A stretch of DNA of 64,000 bases from Methylosinus sp. C49. Its GTDB lineage: Bacteria; Pseudomonadota; Alphaproteobacteria; Rhizobiales; Beijerinckiaceae. The translations under genes were made by a program, and so were the position numbers. Shown in pieces: positions 1 to 8,166 of this stretch. The stretch spans positions 2,131,001 through 2,195,000 of the forward strand of contig NZ_AP022332.1 of NCBI RefSeq assembly GCF_009936375.1, read 5' to 3'. Each line of letters begins with the position of its first letter. Position 1 is the first letter of the stretch. The notes under the pieces are model-generated. The model saw only the letters and a program-made list of their open reading frames with translations. It ran no database searches and was not told the origin of the DNA.

Positions 1-21
1 CTATGGGCCAATTCTGGGTGG

Positions 22-396
22 ATGGCGCGCGCGCTCGTGCTGAGCGGGATCGTCGCGCTGTTTCTCGCGCAGGCGGTCGCCATTGCGCAGCCCGACTCGT
101 CGAGTCGCAACGGCTCCTCGGTCGCGGCGACGGATCGGCCCTGCCTCTCCGTCGCAACTCATGACGCCGCCGATACAGACAGTGGTCACGCAGGCGGGCG
201 CCATCATTGCGAGATGTGCCCCACCGCCTGCGGTGGAGCCGCGGCGGACGCCATCATCGCGCCCATCCGGCTCGGCGCTGTTTTGCCCCATGCGCCGCCA
301 GTCATTGCGGCGTCGCGGCCCGTGGAGGCTCCGGCTCTCTTCCGGTCTGGATGGCGCGGCGCGTGGTCGTCGCGCGCGCCGCCGCGCGTCGCCTGA
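22..396 (+). CDS. DUF2946-like small exported His/Cys-rich protein
   Basis: This 124-residue protein has an N-terminal hydrophobic stretch (about residues 4-23) that looks like a signal peptide or membrane anchor. A His/Cys cluster follows in the middle (HHCEMCPTACGG). The C-terminus ends GWRGAWSSRAPPRVA, and a short R-x-PP tail of this kind is typical of DUF2946 proteins, which are often found next to copper or iron transport genes. A second copy with the same tail lies at 23415-23831, again directly upstream of a FecI/FecR/receptor set. The His/Cys cluster suggests metal binding in the envelope, but that is inference. The first bases of the window leave open a slightly longer N-terminus. 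Confidence 0.6.
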   Translation: MARALVLSGIVALFLAQAVAIAQPDSSSRNGSSVAATDRPCLSVATHDAADTDSGHAGGRHHCEMCPTACGGAAADAIIAPIRLGAVLPHAPPVIAASRPVEAPALFRSGWRGAWSSRAPPRVA

Positions 397-468
397 TCGC
401 GCCCATCCACGCGACGGTGTTGCGATTCTCCCGCCGCCGTTCCTCCCGCATGCATCCGGACGCCGCGT

Positions 469-969
469 ATGTCGGACAGCAAATTCTTGTCGTTTCGCGA
501 GCTTTTCCTCCGCAACAAGCGCGGCCTGCTCGCTTTTTTGACGCGCCGGGTCGGACGCGAGGAGGCCTCCGATCTGCTGCAGGAGACCTTCGTGCGCGCG
601 CTCCGTCACGACCGTTTCGAGAGCGTCGCGGATTCGACGGCGTTTCTGAAGCAGATCGCAGTCAATCTCACCAGGGATTTCGCCCGTCGGCGCAAGACCG
701 AGACGCGCTATCTCGATTTCGGCGATCCGCCCGTCGAAGCGCCCTCGGAAGCGGCGACGCCGGAAGAATCGCTCGATCGCCGTCACAAGACGCGCATCGT
801 GCTCGAGACGATCGAGGCGCTGCCGCCCCGCTGCCGCGAGGTCTGCCTGCTGGTGATGCACGAAGGCGTCTCCCTGAACGAGGCGGCGCGGCGGCTCGGC
901 ATTTCCGAGACGATGGCGCGCCGGCATTTGCGGCTCGCTCTGCTGCGCTGCCGGGCGGCGCTCGATTGA
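469..969 (+). CDS. FecI-type ECF RNA polymerase sigma factor
   Basis: This 166-residue protein begins MSDSKFLSFRELF. Sigma region 2 includes the segment SDLLQETFVRAL, and C-terminal region 4 carries a helix-turn-helix (LPPRCREVCLLVMHEGVSLN followed by EAARRLGIS). Size and motifs match the iron-starvation/FecI ECF subgroup. It sits between a DUF2946-like gene and a FecR gene, with a TonB receptor downstream, which is the classic cell-surface-signalling arrangement. It should direct polymerase to the promoters of this module; candidate promoter blocks lie before fecR and before the receptor gene. Its paralogue at 22772-23272 starts with the same MSDSKF residues. Confidence 0.88.
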   Translation: MSDSKFLSFRELFLRNKRGLLAFLTRRVGREEASDLLQETFVRALRHDRFESVADSTAFLKQIAVNLTRDFARRRKTETRYLDFGDPPVEAPSEAATPEESLDRRHKTRIVLETIEALPPRCREVCLLVMHEGVSLNEAARRLGISETMARRHLRLALLRCRAALD

Positions 970-985
970 TTTTTTTCTCGCCCCC

Positions 986-1022
986 CGTTTCGTTTTCCGT
1001 TCCGGCGCGTCCTATGAGACAG
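986..1022 (+). promoter_or_regulatory. Candidate FecI-type promoter, copy 1
   Basis: The block starts CGTTTCGTTTTCCG, then has GCGCGTCC about 20 bases in, and ends AGACAG. It lies in the gap between the sigma factor and fecR. The same three elements in the same order and nearly the same spacing recur at 2047-2084, between fecR and the receptor. CGTC is a usual -10 core of ECF promoters. The promoter role is inference from the repetition and location. Confidence 0.45.
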
Positions 1023-1062
1023 CGGCCGGCGGAGGAGCCGCGCCGATCGATGGCCGTGACCA

Positions 1063-2010
1063 ATGACCGACTATAGCGATGGTTTCGATCACGACAGTCC
1101 GCGCGTCGCCGCCGTCAATTGGTGGATACGGATGCGGGCCGGCGCGCTATCGGCCGCCGAGAAGGCCGAATTCGACGCTTGGCGGGCGGCCGATCCGGCC
1201 AATGCCGTGGCTTTCGACGATATGGCGGAAATGTGTGGCTTCGTGGAGAGCCTCGCGCCCAGCCGGCGAGCGGAGCCGCCTCGCGCCGTCCCCCGCCGCT
1301 TCTCGCCGGCTGGCGCAGCGACGATCGCCGCCGCGTTCTGCCTCGCTATAGCGGTGGGCTTCGGCGATCTCGCGAACTGGCTTCGCTCCGACATTTACGC
1401 CGGCGTCGGCGACCGCAAGAGCGTGACGTTGGAGGACGGCTCGCGCGTCGATCTGGACGCGAGTTCGGCCATTGCGCTGCATTTCGAGCCCGGCCGTCGG
1501 CGGCTCACCCTCCTCGAGGGCGAGGCCTGGTTCCAGGTCGCGCCGGACGCCGCGCGGCCCTTTGTCGTGGAGGCGGCCGGCGGCTCGGTGACGGCGCTCG
1601 GCACGGCTTTCGATATCGCAATCGACAAGGGCGAGGCGCGCGTCACCGTCACCGAGCACAGCGTCGCGGTCGCGAGCGGCGGCGAGTCCGTGGTGGTGGA
1701 GGAGGGCGCGCAGAGCGCCTTTTCCGCCGCGCGCGCCGCGCGCGCGCCCGAAACGGTCGACGTCAAGCGCGCCACGGCCTGGCGGCGCGGCAGGCTGATC
1801 TTCGAGAACAAGCCGCTCGGCGAAGTGCTCGCGGCGCTCGGCCGACACCGGCGCGGCTATGTCTATTGCATCGGCGAAGCGAGCTGCGCGCGGCGCGTGA
1901 CCGGCGTTTTCGACGCCGAGAATCCGGCCCAGGCGCTGCGCGAGATCGAGGCCTTTCTCGGCCTGCGCGCCATTCACGTCACCGACTATCTGATCCTGCT
2001 CCACGGCTGA
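1063..2010 (+). CDS. FecR-family anti-sigma / signal-transducing membrane protein
   Basis: This 315-residue protein has the FecR layout. A cytoplasmic N-terminal DUF4880-like segment (NWWIRMRAGALSAAEKAEFD) is followed by one transmembrane helix around residues 85-105. The periplasmic FecR domain includes VTLEDGSRVDLDASSAIAL and GTAFDIAIDKGEARVTVTE, and the C-terminal part is STN-like. FecR proteins hold the partner sigma factor in check and release or activate it when the outer-membrane receptor binds its ligand. The gene lies between the FecI-type sigma gene and the receptor gene. Confidence 0.88.
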   Translation: MTDYSDGFDHDSPRVAAVNWWIRMRAGALSAAEKAEFDAWRAADPANAVAFDDMAEMCGFVESLAPSRRAEPPRAVPRRFSPAGAATIAAAFCLAIAVGFGDLANWLRSDIYAGVGDRKSVTLEDGSRVDLDASSAIALHFEPGRRRLTLLEGEAWFQVAPDAARPFVVEAAGGSVTALGTAFDIAIDKGEARVTVTEHSVAVASGGESVVVEEGAQSAFSAARAARAPETVDVKRATAWRRGRLIFENKPLGEVLAALGRHRRGYVYCIGEASCARRVTGVFDAENPAQALREIEAFLGLRAIHVTDYLILLHG

Positions 2011-2046
2011 GGCGTTTCGCCTCGCGCGAAAAAAATTGCTCCGCGA

Positions 2047-2084
2047 CGTTTCGTTTTCCGCATCGAGCGCGTCCAGCAAGACAG
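2047..2084 (+). promoter_or_regulatory. Candidate FecI-type promoter, copy 2
   Basis: This is the second copy of the CGTTTCGTTTTCCG...GCGCGTCC...AGACAG block, one base longer than the copy at 986-1022. It is placed 50 bases before the receptor start codon. Two such matches inside one module argue for a shared sigma-dependent promoter, so that the receptor gene can be induced independently of the sigma gene. Confidence 0.45.
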
Positions 2085-2133
2085 GGGCCTTTCAGCGCCC
2101 CGAGGCGGACGATCGTTACGGAGACGCGGGGAT

Positions 2134-4665
2134 ATGGCGAGGAAGTCGGCGCGCGGCGAGCGGCGAGGAAAAGCGAATATGGGTTCGGCGGTCGCGGCGG
2201 CGGCGTTCGGCGCCTTGATGACGGGAGCGGGAGTCTCGGATTCTCCTGCGCAGGCCGCTATTGCGCCGCAGGAGCGTTCGGGAGCGATTTTGGCCTACCG
2301 CATTCCCGCTGGCTCGGTGGCTTCGGCGCTGAATGTCATCGCCGATGAGAACGATCTCCACGTGCTCTATGACGCGCGCCTCACCCATGGACGCGTGACG
2401 CCGGGGCTTTCCGGCAAATATTCCGTGCGCGAGGCGCTCGGCGCGCTGCTGGCCGGCACCGGCCTCACTTACGAATTTTCGCGCGACGGGCAGGCGGTGT
2501 CGATCGTGCTGGCGCAGAATGACGCCGGGACCCAGACCGACGCCAGCGGCGCGACGCCGCTGCCGACGATCGACATTGGCGCGCAGACGAATGGGCGCGG
2601 CGACGACGCGCGCGCCCGTCCGGCGCCGGGACCGGGCGATCGCTACACGGGCTATACCGCCGCCAGCGCGGCGGCGACATTGAAGGTCGACACGCCGCTG
2701 CTCAAGACGCCGATTTCGGTGCGCTCGGTGACGCGCCAGACGATGGACGATCAGCAGGCGATCTCCGTCGGCGACGCCGTGCTGACCAATGTCTCGGGCG
2801 TGACGCCGCTGCCCAATCTTCTCGACATCTACAAGGTGCGCGGCTTTTCTGTCTCGCAGAGCACCTATAAGAACGGGCTGATCGAGCTGCGGTCGCGCTA
2901 TCTCGACACGGCCAATCTGCAATCCATCGACGTTCTGAAAGGTCCGGCCGCCATGTTGTTCGGCCGCAGCGAGCCGGGCGGACTCATCGACCTCGTGGTG
3001 AAACGGCCTCTGGAGACGCCTTATTACTCGATACAGGAGCAGTTGAAATCCTTTGGCGGCACGCGCACGACGATCGATGCGACCGGCCCGCTGACGGCGG
3101 ACAAATCCCTGCTCTATCGCGTCAACGCCGAATATTACCGCACCGATTCCTATCGCGATTTCGTCACCGATCGCAATGTCTTCGTCGCGCCGACGATCTC
3201 CTATCGGCCGATCGAGCAATTCCGCATCAATGTCGATTTCGAATATCAGAACAAGACCTGGGTCGATGATTACCAGCTGCTGCCCGCGGTCTACGATCAT
3301 CCGGCGAATATTCCCATCAGCCGCTATCTCTCTGCGCCCTATCTCACGACGAATTTGACGAATCACTTCGACAAGAAGCGCATCGCCTATGACTGGACAT
3401 ATGACATCGCCAAAGATTGGAGCCTCACCAATCGGCTGAGCTATACGAGCCTCGGCACGAGGAACGGCAATGTCGCCGGCGCCGCCTTCAATCAGATCAC
3501 CGGCGTGCTGAACCGAACTTACGTCTATTTCCCTGGCAATACGGACGACACTTTCGCCACCAATCTCGATCTCAAAGGCAAGTTCGAGACCGGGCCCTTG
3601 TCGCATTCGATTCTGCTCGGCTTCGACTATTTCAGCAATTATTGGGGCATGAAGAGCCAGATCATCACGCCGATCAGCGCCATAAATATCTATGCGCCCA
3701 ATTATTACACGCTCGATGCTCCGAAGGGCGGCGGATTTGCGCATTCCGGCGAGCAATGGACCGGCGTCTATGGACAGGACATGATCTCCTTCCTCGACGA
3801 CAGCGTGCACGTGCTGCTCGGCGGTCGTTATGACTGGAACGCCGTGAGTTCGTCCGGCAGCTACAACGCTAATTGGTGGTCCGCCTACACCGGCTACAAG
3901 ACGGCGGACACCTCCGCTTTCAGCCCGCGCGTCGGCGTCGTCTATCAGCCGCTGCCCTTCATGTCGGTCTACGGCAATTTCGCTCAGTCCTTCGGCTCCA
4001 ACAACACGACCAATTACAGCCAGCCGCGACCACCGCAACGCGGCGAAATATGGGAGGCGGGCGCCAAGGCGGAGCTCTTGGACAAGCGGCTGACGCTGAC
4101 CATGGCCTATTTCGACATCACAAAGACGAATATTCCGACCGCCGATCCGCTCAACTCGACCCTCTCCTATCTGATCGGCAAGGCGCGCAGCCAGGGCTTC
4201 GAATTCGATCTCACCGGGCGCATCGACGACAATTGGAGCGTCATCGCAAATTACACGCATGACGATGTGCGCACGCTCGAGGGCTCGTCGGCCAATGCGC
4301 TCGCCGTCTACAACGGCCAACTCGCTTCACCCGGCAAGGCGCTGGCCTCGAGCCCGCGCAACTACGGCAATCTCTGGGTGAAATACGACGCCGACGACGC
4401 TTTCAAAGGGCTGAGCCTCGGCGCCGGCCTCACGGTGACGGGCAGCGCGCTCGGCGACAACGCCAATTCCTATGTGCTGCCGGGCTATGCGCTGCTCAAC
4501 GGCATGATCTCCTACACGACGAAGATCGACGATCTCACCGTGACCGCGCAGCTCAATGTGAAGAACATCACCGATACGGTCTATTACTCTGCGTCGCAGG
4601 ACCGCACCTATATCATGACCGGCGCTCCGCGCAGCTTCCTCGGCTCGCTGCGGGTGGAGTTCTGA
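2134..4665 (+). CDS. TonB-dependent siderophore-type receptor with STN signalling domain
   Basis: This 843-residue outer-membrane receptor begins with a signal peptide (roughly residues 1-41, ending SPAQA). A secretin/TonB short N-terminal (STN) domain spans about residues 49-125. The plug domain includes TPISVRSVTRQTMDDQQAIS and VLKGPAAMLFGRSEPGGLID, and a long beta-barrel ends in the aromatic terminus SLRVEF. The STN domain marks it as a transducer that signals to FecR. Ligand specificity cannot be read from sequence: ferric siderophore, copper-methanobactin and lanthanide chelates are all plausible in a methanotroph. It is a close paralogue of the receptor at 19086-21584. Confidence 0.9.
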   Translation: MARKSARGERRGKANMGSAVAAAAFGALMTGAGVSDSPAQAAIAPQERSGAILAYRIPAGSVASALNVIADENDLHVLYDARLTHGRVTPGLSGKYSVREALGALLAGTGLTYEFSRDGQAVSIVLAQNDAGTQTDASGATPLPTIDIGAQTNGRGDDARARPAPGPGDRYTGYTAASAAATLKVDTPLLKTPISVRSVTRQTMDDQQAISVGDAVLTNVSGVTPLPNLLDIYKVRGFSVSQSTYKNGLIELRSRYLDTANLQSIDVLKGPAAMLFGRSEPGGLIDLVVKRPLETPYYSIQEQLKSFGGTRTTIDATGPLTADKSLLYRVNAEYYRTDSYRDFVTDRNVFVAPTISYRPIEQFRINVDFEYQNKTWVDDYQLLPAVYDHPANIPISRYLSAPYLTTNLTNHFDKKRIAYDWTYDIAKDWSLTNRLSYTSLGTRNGNVAGAAFNQITGVLNRTYVYFPGNTDDTFATNLDLKGKFETGPLSHSILLGFDYFSNYWGMKSQIITPISAINIYAPNYYTLDAPKGGGFAHSGEQWTGVYGQDMISFLDDSVHVLLGGRYDWNAVSSSGSYNANWWSAYTGYKTADTSAFSPRVGVVYQPLPFMSVYGNFAQSFGSNNTTNYSQPRPPQRGEIWEAGAKAELLDKRLTLTMAYFDITKTNIPTADPLNSTLSYLIGKARSQGFEFDLTGRIDDNWSVIANYTHDDVRTLEGSSANALAVYNGQLASPGKALASSPRNYGNLWVKYDADDAFKGLSLGAGLTVTGSALGDNANSYVLPGYALLNGMISYTTKIDDLTVTAQLNVKNITDTVYYSASQDRTYIMTGAPRSFLGSLRVEF

Positions 4666-4770
4666 GTCTCGCGCCAACGTCGCGCCGAGCCCGTGGCGTT
4701 GGAACGATCCCTCTATTGCCGCGCGGCTCTCTGCGCTCCGGGCGGTCCGGGCGGGGGAATCGCTTGAACC

Positions 4771-5020
4771 TCAGCGCCAGGGTTGGGTTATGGCTCGGAA
4801 GAGGTAGTCGTCGTTCCAGGCGGCGGTTTTCTTTTTGATTTTGAGATTGGCCTTATCGGGGATGACCTTGATGAGGTTGAGAGCGGCGTGCTTGATCGTC
4901 GCCATGTTGGCGGGCCCGTTCTCGGTGCGAAGACGCATCAGGTCGTCGTGGCCGCGTGGGCGAACTGCTTGGCGGACAATAGCGCCGAGGAGAGATAGTA
5001 ACGGCGCGCCAACCAGACTG
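4771..5020 (-). pseudogene. ISAs1-family transposase C-terminal remnant
   Basis: Read on the minus strand, the segment RYYLSSALLSAKQFAHAA is followed in another frame by RLRTENGPANMATIKHAALN and, near the end, KKKTAAWNDDYLFRAI. These match the C-terminal signature blocks of ISAs1 transposases. The block normally lying between them, with the WGVENSLHW-like motif, is missing, so there is an internal deletion plus a frameshift. No intact ORF or terminal inverted repeat is visible, so it is a dead fragment. Confidence 0.65.
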
Positions 5021-5031
5021 TCGACGGCGCG

Positions 5032-5233
5032 CCGAAGTGCGCCTCTGCGCGCCGAGCTCCGCGGCCAAGCGATGATCCGGCGGCAATCGATCGCCGGCTC
5101 CGAACCGCCCGGTTTCGATCGCCGCCGAAATGGCCGGTTCCGCGGGTCGCCAGAGGGGAGATTCGGGGTCGTCCCCGAACTTCACGCGCGTCTGGCGCTC
5201 CGAGAACCGACCATGAAGCGGAGCACACATCAT
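5032..5233 (-). pseudogene. GntR-family regulator N-terminal fragment
   Basis: The minus-strand reading contains AISAAIETGRFGAGDRLPPD and HRLAAELGAQRRT, which match the winged-helix start of GntR regulators (entry helix, G-x-L-PP turn, recognition helix). The frame then runs directly into the ISAs1 transposase remnant and has no effector domain. The likely history is insertion of the IS followed by deletion, leaving the first 60 or so codons. Nothing shows that it is expressed. Confidence 0.5.
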
Positions 5234-5297
5234 CCTCCGGCGCCCGCGGCGATCAGGACCGCAGCATGTAGATTATTTGCTCGGTGTCGAAGATCGT

Positions 5298-6257
5298 TCA
5301 ATCGGGTCGACGATCGATCGGAAATCCGCAGCTGTTTGGCGTCGCTCGCGAGGCCTCGGGGAGAGCGCAGGCGGTTTTTCGACCGAACCAGCGATAGCGA
5401 TTGCGCGCAATGAGGCGATAGAGCGCATCGGCGACGAAGCGTGGCATCAGCCGTGCGAGAGGGGCGGTGCGCGCCGGTCCGCGCAATTGCCGGGCGAGCG
5501 CGAGCAGCGCCTCGGAGTCCTTCATCAGGCGGCCGTTCTCGATGAAGAGGAAGCTCTCGGGCGCATCCGGGTCGATATCCGCCTGTCGCGCCAGAGCGCG
5601 CCCTTCCTCGGATTGTATCGCGACGAAGCGGATCGACGGCGTGATCTCATGCGCTATGACATAGCGAACAGTCCAGTCGCAGAGGGCGCAGACGCCGTCA
5701 TAGACGAAGATCGGCGCATCCTCCAGCGTCTCCGCCAGCGAGCCGGTGTAATGCACGACAGGGCCGACGATCGGAAAGACGACGTCTATGTCGAAGGCGA
5801 AGCGCTCGCCCTCGGCGCTCTCGAAACATTCGATCGTCGGCGTCGTCGCTCGCGGCAGCGGGATTTTCAGCAGGCGCCATTCGGACAGCGACCAGCGTAG
5901 GCCGGCGGGCGAGGCGGTGAGATCGAAATAGAGATCGAAGGGGCCGAAATGCTCGATCAGGCGCCCGTCGAGCGCCGCCTGCATGACGCTCTCATAGCGC
6001 CGCCCGGCGAAATCGCGCCGCCAGAATTCCCGCTTTCCAGAGAGCGGCGTGAAGCGGACGCGCGTCTCGACATTCTCGCCCGGCGCCGGAAGGCCGGCGA
6101 CAAAGGCGAGCATCGCCGCGCCGAGACCGCGGCCCTGCGCGGAGATTTTCGCGCGGCCGCTGGTGAATATCTCGCGCTCGAGCGTGTGGAAGCGACGGAC
6201 GGGCGCGGGCAGGAGATCGAAGCGCTCGGCGAGCAGGTCTTGGAACAGAGTGGTCAT
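5298..6257 (-). CDS. DUF4166 - DCC (DUF393) fusion protein
   Basis: The N-terminal half (about residues 1-190) resembles DUF4166, with RRDFAGRRYESVMQAAL and HFGPFDLYFDL. The C-terminal half is a DCC/DUF393 thioredoxin-like domain with its signature FVYDGVCALCDWTVRYVIAH, whose Cys pair forms the C-x-x-C-like motif. DCC proteins are predicted thiol-disulphide oxidoreductases; the function of DUF4166 is unknown. I place the start at ATG 6257 (MTTLFQDLL) because GGAG lies six bases upstream, although an in-frame ATG exists at 6269. It is the last gene of a three-gene operon with the DUF2269 and SDR-DoxX genes. Confidence 0.75.
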   Translation of the reverse strand: MTTLFQDLLAERFDLLPAPVRRFHTLEREIFTSGRAKISAQGRGLGAAMLAFVAGLPAPGENVETRVRFTPLSGKREFWRRDFAGRRYESVMQAALDGRLIEHFGPFDLYFDLTASPAGLRWSLSEWRLLKIPLPRATTPTIECFESAEGERFAFDIDVVFPIVGPVVHYTGSLAETLEDAPIFVYDGVCALCDWTVRYVIAHEITPSIRFVAIQSEEGRALARQADIDPDAPESFLFIENGRLMKDSEALLALARQLRGPARTAPLARLMPRFVADALYRLIARNRYRWFGRKTACALPEASRATPNSCGFPIDRRPD

Positions 6258-6272
6258 TTTTATCTCCATTTT

Positions 6273-6743
6273 TTAAAATTGCGGCTTTGCGACCATCAGC
6301 CAGAAGATCGCGATCATGGCGATGAAGGCGGGCCAGCCGAGCGCGAACCACCAGAGGAAATAGGTTCCATAGACCGGCGGCAGCGGCGCGTCTTTCTCGA
6401 GACATTGCTCGGCGATGCGCGCCATGCGGATTTGCAGCCATACGACCGGCAGCCAGCAGGCGCCGACGAAGAGATAGAGCGCGATCGCCGCGAGCAGCCA
6501 GGGCGTATCGAGCGGCCAGCCCTGATCCAACGCCAGCAGCACGCCGGTGACGGGCTGCACGATGACGGCGGGCGTGGTGAACAGCCAATCGGCGAGCACG
6601 ACATTTCTGTTGCCGACGACGATGGCGCGCAGATCGCCGCGCAAATTGCTCGCGAGGCCGTGAAAGGCGGTGCCAAGCCCCGTGCCGAACAATATCGTCG
6701 AGCTGACGATATGCGCCGTCTTCAGAATGAGAGGATCGAGCAT
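6273..6743 (-). CDS. DUF2269 integral membrane protein
   Basis: This 156-residue protein has four predicted membrane segments, starting near residues 8-25, 50-68, 80-98 and 130-150. It begins MLDPLILKTAHIVSSTILFG, the usual opening of DUF2269 proteins, whose N-terminal His-containing helix is conserved. The gene starts 3 bases after the stop of the SDR-DoxX gene and is followed 15 bases later by the DUF4166-DCC gene, so the three are almost certainly co-transcribed. The role is unknown; the set suggests a small membrane redox or lipid-linked function. Confidence 0.75.
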   Translation of the reverse strand: MLDPLILKTAHIVSSTILFGTGLGTAFHGLASNLRGDLRAIVVGNRNVVLADWLFTTPAVIVQPVTGVLLALDQGWPLDTPWLLAAIALYLFVGACWLPVVWLQIRMARIAEQCLEKDAPLPPVYGTYFLWWFALGWPAFIAMIAIFWLMVAKPQF

Positions 6744-6746
6744 GGG

Positions 6747-7997
6747 TCAGGCCTCCAATGCGATCATGACGAGGATCGCCGCGGCGATCGGCAAATTCTT
6801 GAGCAGCGGCGCGAAAGGATGCAGCCAATAATCGGATGGCAGGCGCGTCGCGATGAGGGTGAAGACCAGCATGGTCGCGAGCTGCGCGGCGCCGGTGAGG
6901 GCCGGGCGCCATCGCAGCAGCAACAGCACGCCGAGCAGGAGATCGACCGCCGCGCCGCCATAGAGCGCAAACTCGGCGAGCGCGCCATGGACGCCGATCT
7001 CAGCGAGTAGCGCATAGCTTTTCTCCTGCGGATAGAGGCCGAAGGAGAGAAGGCCCGTCGCGACCCACAATAGGCCGAGGCACCAGCGCAGGAGCGGACG
7101 CAGGACGAACAGTCGTGCCGCCTGCCTGTCCGGGTCGCAGGCCGGCTCCAGCGCCAGAGCGTCGCGAATGTGGCGCGGTGGCCGATCGAGCGCCGCAGTC
7201 ATCGGCGCGCAATCGGCGACATTGCCGCGCGAGAGGAGCTTTATCACCTCGCGATTGAGCGGTCCGGTCGAGACGCGTCCGCCGATCGACGCCGCGAGCA
7301 GAAAGAGCCGATAGGGCACGCGAAAGAAGCGCGTCGGCTTCAGGCCGAGCCATTCGCGCAACAGCGCGAGCAGCGCATCCGTCGTCATCGGCTCCGGGCC
7401 GACGACATCGAGGCGACGCGGCGAAGGCGCGCCGTCCGCGATACGCGCCGCGACTTCGGCGAGATCGCCGACATGCACGGGCTGAAAGCGCCAAGCGCCA
7501 TCGCCGAAGCTCGGAAGCCGAGGCAGGACGGCGGCGGCGAGCAACCAGCGCGTGCTGGCGCCGCCGCGGCCGACGACGAGCGAGGGACGCAATATGCGCC
7601 AATCGAGCCGCGCGCCCGTGGGATCGAGCGCCGCGAGTCGCTCTTCGGCGACCGCCTTGCTGCGCTGATAGAGCGTCTCGCCATCGCTCTCGACGCCGAG
7701 CGCCGAGATGTGAATGAGGCGCGCGACGCCAGTCTCGAGGCAGGCGCGAAACAGATTGCACGCGCCCTCCGCATGGACGGCCGCCATGCTATTGGCGCCG
7801 TCGTCGCGAACGAGCCCGGCGCAATTGACGACGATCTCGAAGCTCGCGACCTTATCGCGAAGCTGCGCTTCGCTGTCGCGCGCGAGATCGACCTCGCGGC
7901 GCGAGGCCGCGACGACTTGATGGCCACGGTCGCGGAGCCGGCCGGCGATATGCCGTCCGATAAAGCCGCTGCCGCCGATGATGAGAATACGAGCCAA
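6747..7997 (-). CDS. NAD(P)-dependent SDR/epimerase fused to DoxX-like membrane domain
   Basis: The N-terminal domain is an atypical short-chain dehydrogenase of the NDUFA9-like type. It has the dinucleotide motif GGSGFIGRHIAGRL and a YQRSKAVAEE segment carrying the Tyr/Lys pair. The last 120 or so residues form four hydrophobic helices typical of the DoxX family (LLGVLLLLRWRPALTGAAQL). I choose TTG 7997 (MARILIIGG) because GAGGAG sits six bases before it; a TTG at 8015 would add six residues. This is the first gene of a three-gene operon that diverges from the histidine kinase gene at 8167. Confidence 0.8.
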   Translation of the reverse strand: MARILIIGGSGFIGRHIAGRLRDRGHQVVAASRREVDLARDSEAQLRDKVASFEIVVNCAGLVRDDGANSMAAVHAEGACNLFRACLETGVARLIHISALGVESDGETLYQRSKAVAEERLAALDPTGARLDWRILRPSLVVGRGGASTRWLLAAAVLPRLPSFGDGAWRFQPVHVGDLAEVAARIADGAPSPRRLDVVGPEPMTTDALLALLREWLGLKPTRFFRVPYRLFLLAASIGGRVSTGPLNREVIKLLSRGNVADCAPMTAALDRPPRHIRDALALEPACDPDRQAARLFVLRPLLRWCLGLLWVATGLLSFGLYPQEKSYALLAEIGVHGALAEFALYGGAAVDLLLGVLLLLRWRPALTGAAQLATMLVFTLIATRLPSDYWLHPFAPLLKNLPIAAAILVMIALEA

Positions 7998-8131
7998 GAT
8001 CGGTCTCCTCGGCAATGGGGCGAAAAAGCTTCGCCTTCGGGAGACCTATGGGCAATGGCGGCGCCACTATGTAACTATCTGTTTTTAAGTCACTCTAATA
8101 CGTATGCTGTAAACCCTGGAGATAGATATCA

Positions 8132-8160
8132 TTGAACTGCCTATAAACTGAGGATACAGT
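8132..8160 (+). promoter_or_regulatory. Candidate sigma70-type promoter of the two-component operon
   Basis: TTGAAC (8132-8137) and TACAGT (8155-8160) are separated by exactly 17 bases. Transcription would be expected to begin about seven bases downstream, which is at or next to the ATG at 8167. No good ribosome binding site precedes that ATG, so a leaderless message is possible. Confidence 0.4.
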
Positions 8161-8166
8161 CGGGCG

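Noticed and set aside
2116..4320. Minus-strand open frame of 734 codons opposite the first TonB receptor
   Set aside because: It is an antisense shadow caused by high GC3. The plus-strand reading has signal peptide, STN, plug and barrel motifs, while the minus reading is Arg/Asp/Ile-rich with no domain.
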